From NCBI RefSeq assembly GCF_016107625.1, contig NZ_JABASV010000007.1, positions 1 through 64,000 on the forward strand: 64,000 nucleotides of DNA, in the 5' to 3' direction. A model generated the notes under the pieces. The model was not told the origin of the DNA and made no database searches. It saw only the letters and a program-made list of their open reading frames with translations. Positions 61,814 to 64,000 of the stretch are shown in pieces. Source of the stretch: Vreelandella alkaliphila. Lineage in GTDB: Bacteria > Pseudomonadota > Gammaproteobacteria > Pseudomonadales > Halomonadaceae. The position numbers and the translations under genes are program-made. Numbering within the stretch: the first letter of the stretch is position 1; every line of letters starts with the position of its first letter.

Positions 61814-63487
61814 CTAAACCTGTTTAGCGGGTGCGCCGTGAACGACGTAATAATCCACCTTGGCGCGTGGCAAAGGTTCACGTCCACGGATGCGGTCAGC
61901 AATTTTCTCCGCCAGCATAATAGTAGGCGCGTTTAGGTTGCCGGTAGGGATCACCGGGAACAGCGAAGCATCGACAACGCGCAGGCCTTCGAGCCCATGT
62001 ACGCGGCCTTGGCTATCGGTCACTGCCATCTCACCTTCGCCCATGCGGCAACTGCCACACGGGTGATAAGCCGTTTCAGCGTGTTGCTTGACGAAGTTAT
62101 CGAGTTCTTCATCGCTTTGTACGCTAGGGCCAGGGGAAATTTCACGGCCACGGTACTTATCAAACGCTGGTTGCGCGATGATGTCGCGGGTTAAGCGAAT
62201 CGCATCGCGGAACTCTTGCCAATCTTTCTCTTTGGCCATGTAGTTAAACAAGATGCTGGGTGCCGCGTGTGGGTCTTTCGAGGTTAAGCGAATTCGTCCA
62301 CGGCTTTCCGAGCGCATCGAGCCAACGTGGGCCTGGAAGCCATGTGCCTGAACAGCGCTTTTACCGTTGTAACTGATCGCGATGGGCAGGAAGTGGTACT
62401 GCAGGTTTGGCCACTCTTCCTCATCATTGCTACGAATAAAACCGCAGGATTCAAACTGGTTGCTGGCGCCAACGCCAGTACCTTTAAATAACCACTCGGC
62501 ACCAATTTTTGGCTGGTTGTACCATTTCAGCGCCGGATACAGCGAAATAGGCTCTTTGCATTCGTACTGAATGTACATCTCAAGGTGGTCCTGGAGATTT
62601 TCGCCTACGCCGGGTAGCTCATGGACGACTGAAATGCCTAATTCCCGAAGCCATTCGGGGTTGCCTACGCCAGAGCGCTGAAGAATCTGTGGTGAGGCAA
62701 TGGCACCGCCACACAGCAGCACTTCCCGGCGAGCGTGGGCCTTGTGTGGCTGACCTTTTTGCTCGTAACGCACGCCAACGGCACGTTTGCCATCAAATTC
62801 AATCACATCAGTGACTGCGTGGGTTTCAATGGTCAGGTTACTGCGCTGCTTGGCAGTGTCCAGGTAGCCGCGTGCAGTCGACGCACGGCGCCCCTTGGGC
62901 GTGACGAAACGGTCCATGGGGCCAAAGCCCTCTTGCTGGTAGCCGTTAACATCCTCGGTTTCTGGATAGCCCGCTTGCTTCCCCGCTTCGATAAACGTGC
63001 GGTAAAGCGGATTATTGCCAGCTTTCGGCGTGGTCACGCTGACCGGGCCGTCGCCGCCGTGGTAATCATTAGGGCCAATATCGCGGGTTTCGCACTTTTT
63101 GAAATAGGGCAGGCAGCTGAGGTAATCCCACTCTTCCAAGCCGGGTTGCTTGGCCCAGTTATCGTAATCCAGGGCGTTGCCACGGATATAGCACATGCCA
63201 TTGATCAGTGAAGAGCCGCCCAGGCCTTTGCCTCGGCCACACTCCATACGGCGGCCATCCATATACGGTTCGGGATCGGTTTCAAATGCCCAGTTGTAGC
63301 GTTTGCCTTGTAGCGGGTAGGCCAGTGCGGCAGGCATTTGGGTGCGAAAATCGAAACGGTAATCAGGGCCGCCTGCTTCAAGCAGCAAAACGCTGACGTC
63401 GCTGTCTTCGGTGAGTCGGGTAGCCAGTACATTACCGGCCGAGCCTGCACCGATAATGATGTAATCAAATTCGCGTGATTGAGACAT
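61814..63487 (-). CDS. betA: Choline dehydrogenase
   Basis: A 557-residue GMC-family FAD enzyme oxidising choline to betaine aldehyde. It has [40 protein letters not shown], the signature [15 protein letters not shown], and C-terminal HPCGSCRMG with [20 protein letters not shown], including the catalytic His/Asn pattern. ATG 63487 ([10 protein letters not shown]) is chosen over an upstream in-frame ATG at 63535. It follows betB by 99 bp as in bet operons. It provides the osmoprotectant glycine betaine, in line with a halophile. Confidence 0.96.
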   Translation of the reverse strand: MSQSREFDYIIIGAGSAGNVLATRLTEDSDVSVLLLEAGGPDYRFDFRTQMPAALAYPLQGKRYNWAFETDPEPYMDGRRMECGRGKGLGGSSLINGMCYIRGNALDYDNWAKQPGLEEWDYLSCLPYFKKCETRDIGPNDYHGGDGPVSVTTPKAGNNPLYRTFIEAGKQAGYPETEDVNGYQQEGFGPMDRFVTPKGRRASTARGYLDTAKQRSNLTIETHAVTDVIEFDGKRAVGVRYEQKGQPHKAHARREVLLCGGAIASPQILQRSGVGNPEWLRELGISVVHELPGVGENLQDHLEMYIQYECKEPISLYPALKWYNQPKIGAEWLFKGTGVGASNQFESCGFIRSNDEEEWPNLQYHFLPIAISYNGKSAVQAHGFQAHVGSMRSESRGRIRLTSKDPHAAPSILFNYMAKEKDWQEFRDAIRLTRDIIAQPAFDKYRGREISPGPSVQSDEELDNFVKQHAETAYHPCGSCRMGEGEMAVTDSQGRVHGLEGLRVVDASLFPVIPTGNLNAPTIMLAEKIADRIRGREPLPRAKVDYYVVHGAPAKQV

Positions 63488-63586
63488 GCTTTTACCTTGG
63501 AGGAGCCGAATGATGGGTAATGAGCCGGTAGGCATAAAAGAGATACTTCTCTTCGATATACCTACCGGGAGCGTCCATTACTTCGC

Positions 63587-64000
63587 TTAGAACACCGACT
63601 CAAATGGCCCCATCTCGATCTGTACGGACTTAGTCTGGGTGTAGTGATTGAGCGTCTCGACGCCGTTCTCGCGGCCAATGCCCGACTCTTTGTAACCACC
63701 TACCGGCATCTCAGAAGGAGACTCGCCCCAAGTGTTGATCCAGCAAATGCCAGCTTCCAACTGGTGAATAACTCGGTGAGCACGGTTTAAGCTTTCGCTG
63801 AATACACCCGCCGCCAGACCGTATTTGGTGTCATTAGCGCGACGAATAACGTCATCTTCGCCTTCAAAGGCGAGTACGGACATTACTGGGCCAAAAATCT
63901 CTTCTTTTACGATGCGCATATCGTCAGTGCAATCGGTGAAGATGGTGGGCGCGGCCCAGGCACCCTTCGCCCAATCACCGCTATTCCACGCATCGCCACC
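63587..64000 (-). CDS. betB: Betaine aldehyde dehydrogenase, C-terminal part (cut by window edge)
   Basis: The last 137 codons of an aldehyde dehydrogenase whose 5' part lies beyond the right edge; reading is open through position 64000. Visible are [55 protein letters not shown], the [20 protein letters not shown] segment and [12 protein letters not shown]. This is the BetB pattern. It oxidises betaine aldehyde to glycine betaine with NAD(P)+. Confidence 0.95.
   Translation of the reverse strand, partial: GGDAWNSGDWAKGAWAAPTIFTDCTDDMRIVKEEIFGPVMSVLAFEGEDDVIRRANDTKYGLAAGVFSESLNRAHRVIHQLEAGICWINTWGESPSEMPVGGYKESGIGRENGVETLNHYTQTKSVQIEMGPFESVF

Noticed and set aside
62735..63211. 158-codon plus-strand frame
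   Set aside because: Antisense to betA; no independent evidence.

Overview
The window reads as a chromosomal segment of a halophilic gammaproteobacterium, most likely Halomonas or a close relative in the Halomonadaceae. The basis is the style of the proteins, the choline-to-betaine genes (betA, partial betB), the glycerol ABC-transport regulon, AmpG, FadE and ProS, and moderate GC content. This is recognition by eye; no database search was run.

Region 1 (1-5,760) holds a broken MBL-fold hydrolase relic, a divergent LysR/VOC pair with a clear palindromic operator, a GNAT acetyltransferase, a glutarate-hydroxylation pair (csiD/glaH with lhgO) and a LysE-type exporter.

Region 2 (about 5,900-18,900) is accessory DNA. 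An IS1182-family element with an in-frame amber codon sits inside a small dispersed repeat. It is followed by three gene cassettes, each closed by a recognisable integron attC site, with no intI in the window, and then by a 208-residue tyrosine recombinase on the other strand. Next come an AraC/EamA/CsaA-like module (the EamA gene also carries one in-frame amber codon) and a four-gene redox/efflux operon divergent from a LysR gene. Copies or fragments of the same dispersed repeat separate these modules.

Region 3 (about 18,900-48,150) is mostly core-like and uninterrupted. It contains small enzymes, a ParD-like/methionine aminopeptidase operon, lemA with an M48 protease, topB, an ABC1 kinase, a SEC-C/TPR protein, ampG, slyD, proS, a BenE transporter with its XRE-cupin regulator, nfo, a glycerophosphodiesterase, qor and an SLC13 transporter. 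Two spots stand out. One is a 41-codon membrane protein preceded by two FNR/ANR-type boxes, one placed exactly as a class II site. The other is a Tat-signal peptide with nine pentapeptide repeats next to a fused HPr-kinase-like/PqqD-like protein, which looks like a peptide-modification system.

Region 4 (48,280-58,900) is a complete glycerol regulon: glpR and glpK on the plus strand converge on a minus-strand operon glpS-glpT-glpP-glpQ-glpU-glpV-glpD. Glycerol would enter by an ABC importer whose two ATPases are complementary: one has a degenerate signature motif and the other lacks the H-loop histidine. G3P made by GlpK is oxidised by GlpD, and GlpR is the likely repressor.

Region 5 (59,070-64,000) holds fadE and then betA and the 3' part of betB, which runs off the right edge. 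No rRNA, tRNA or CRISPR array was seen.
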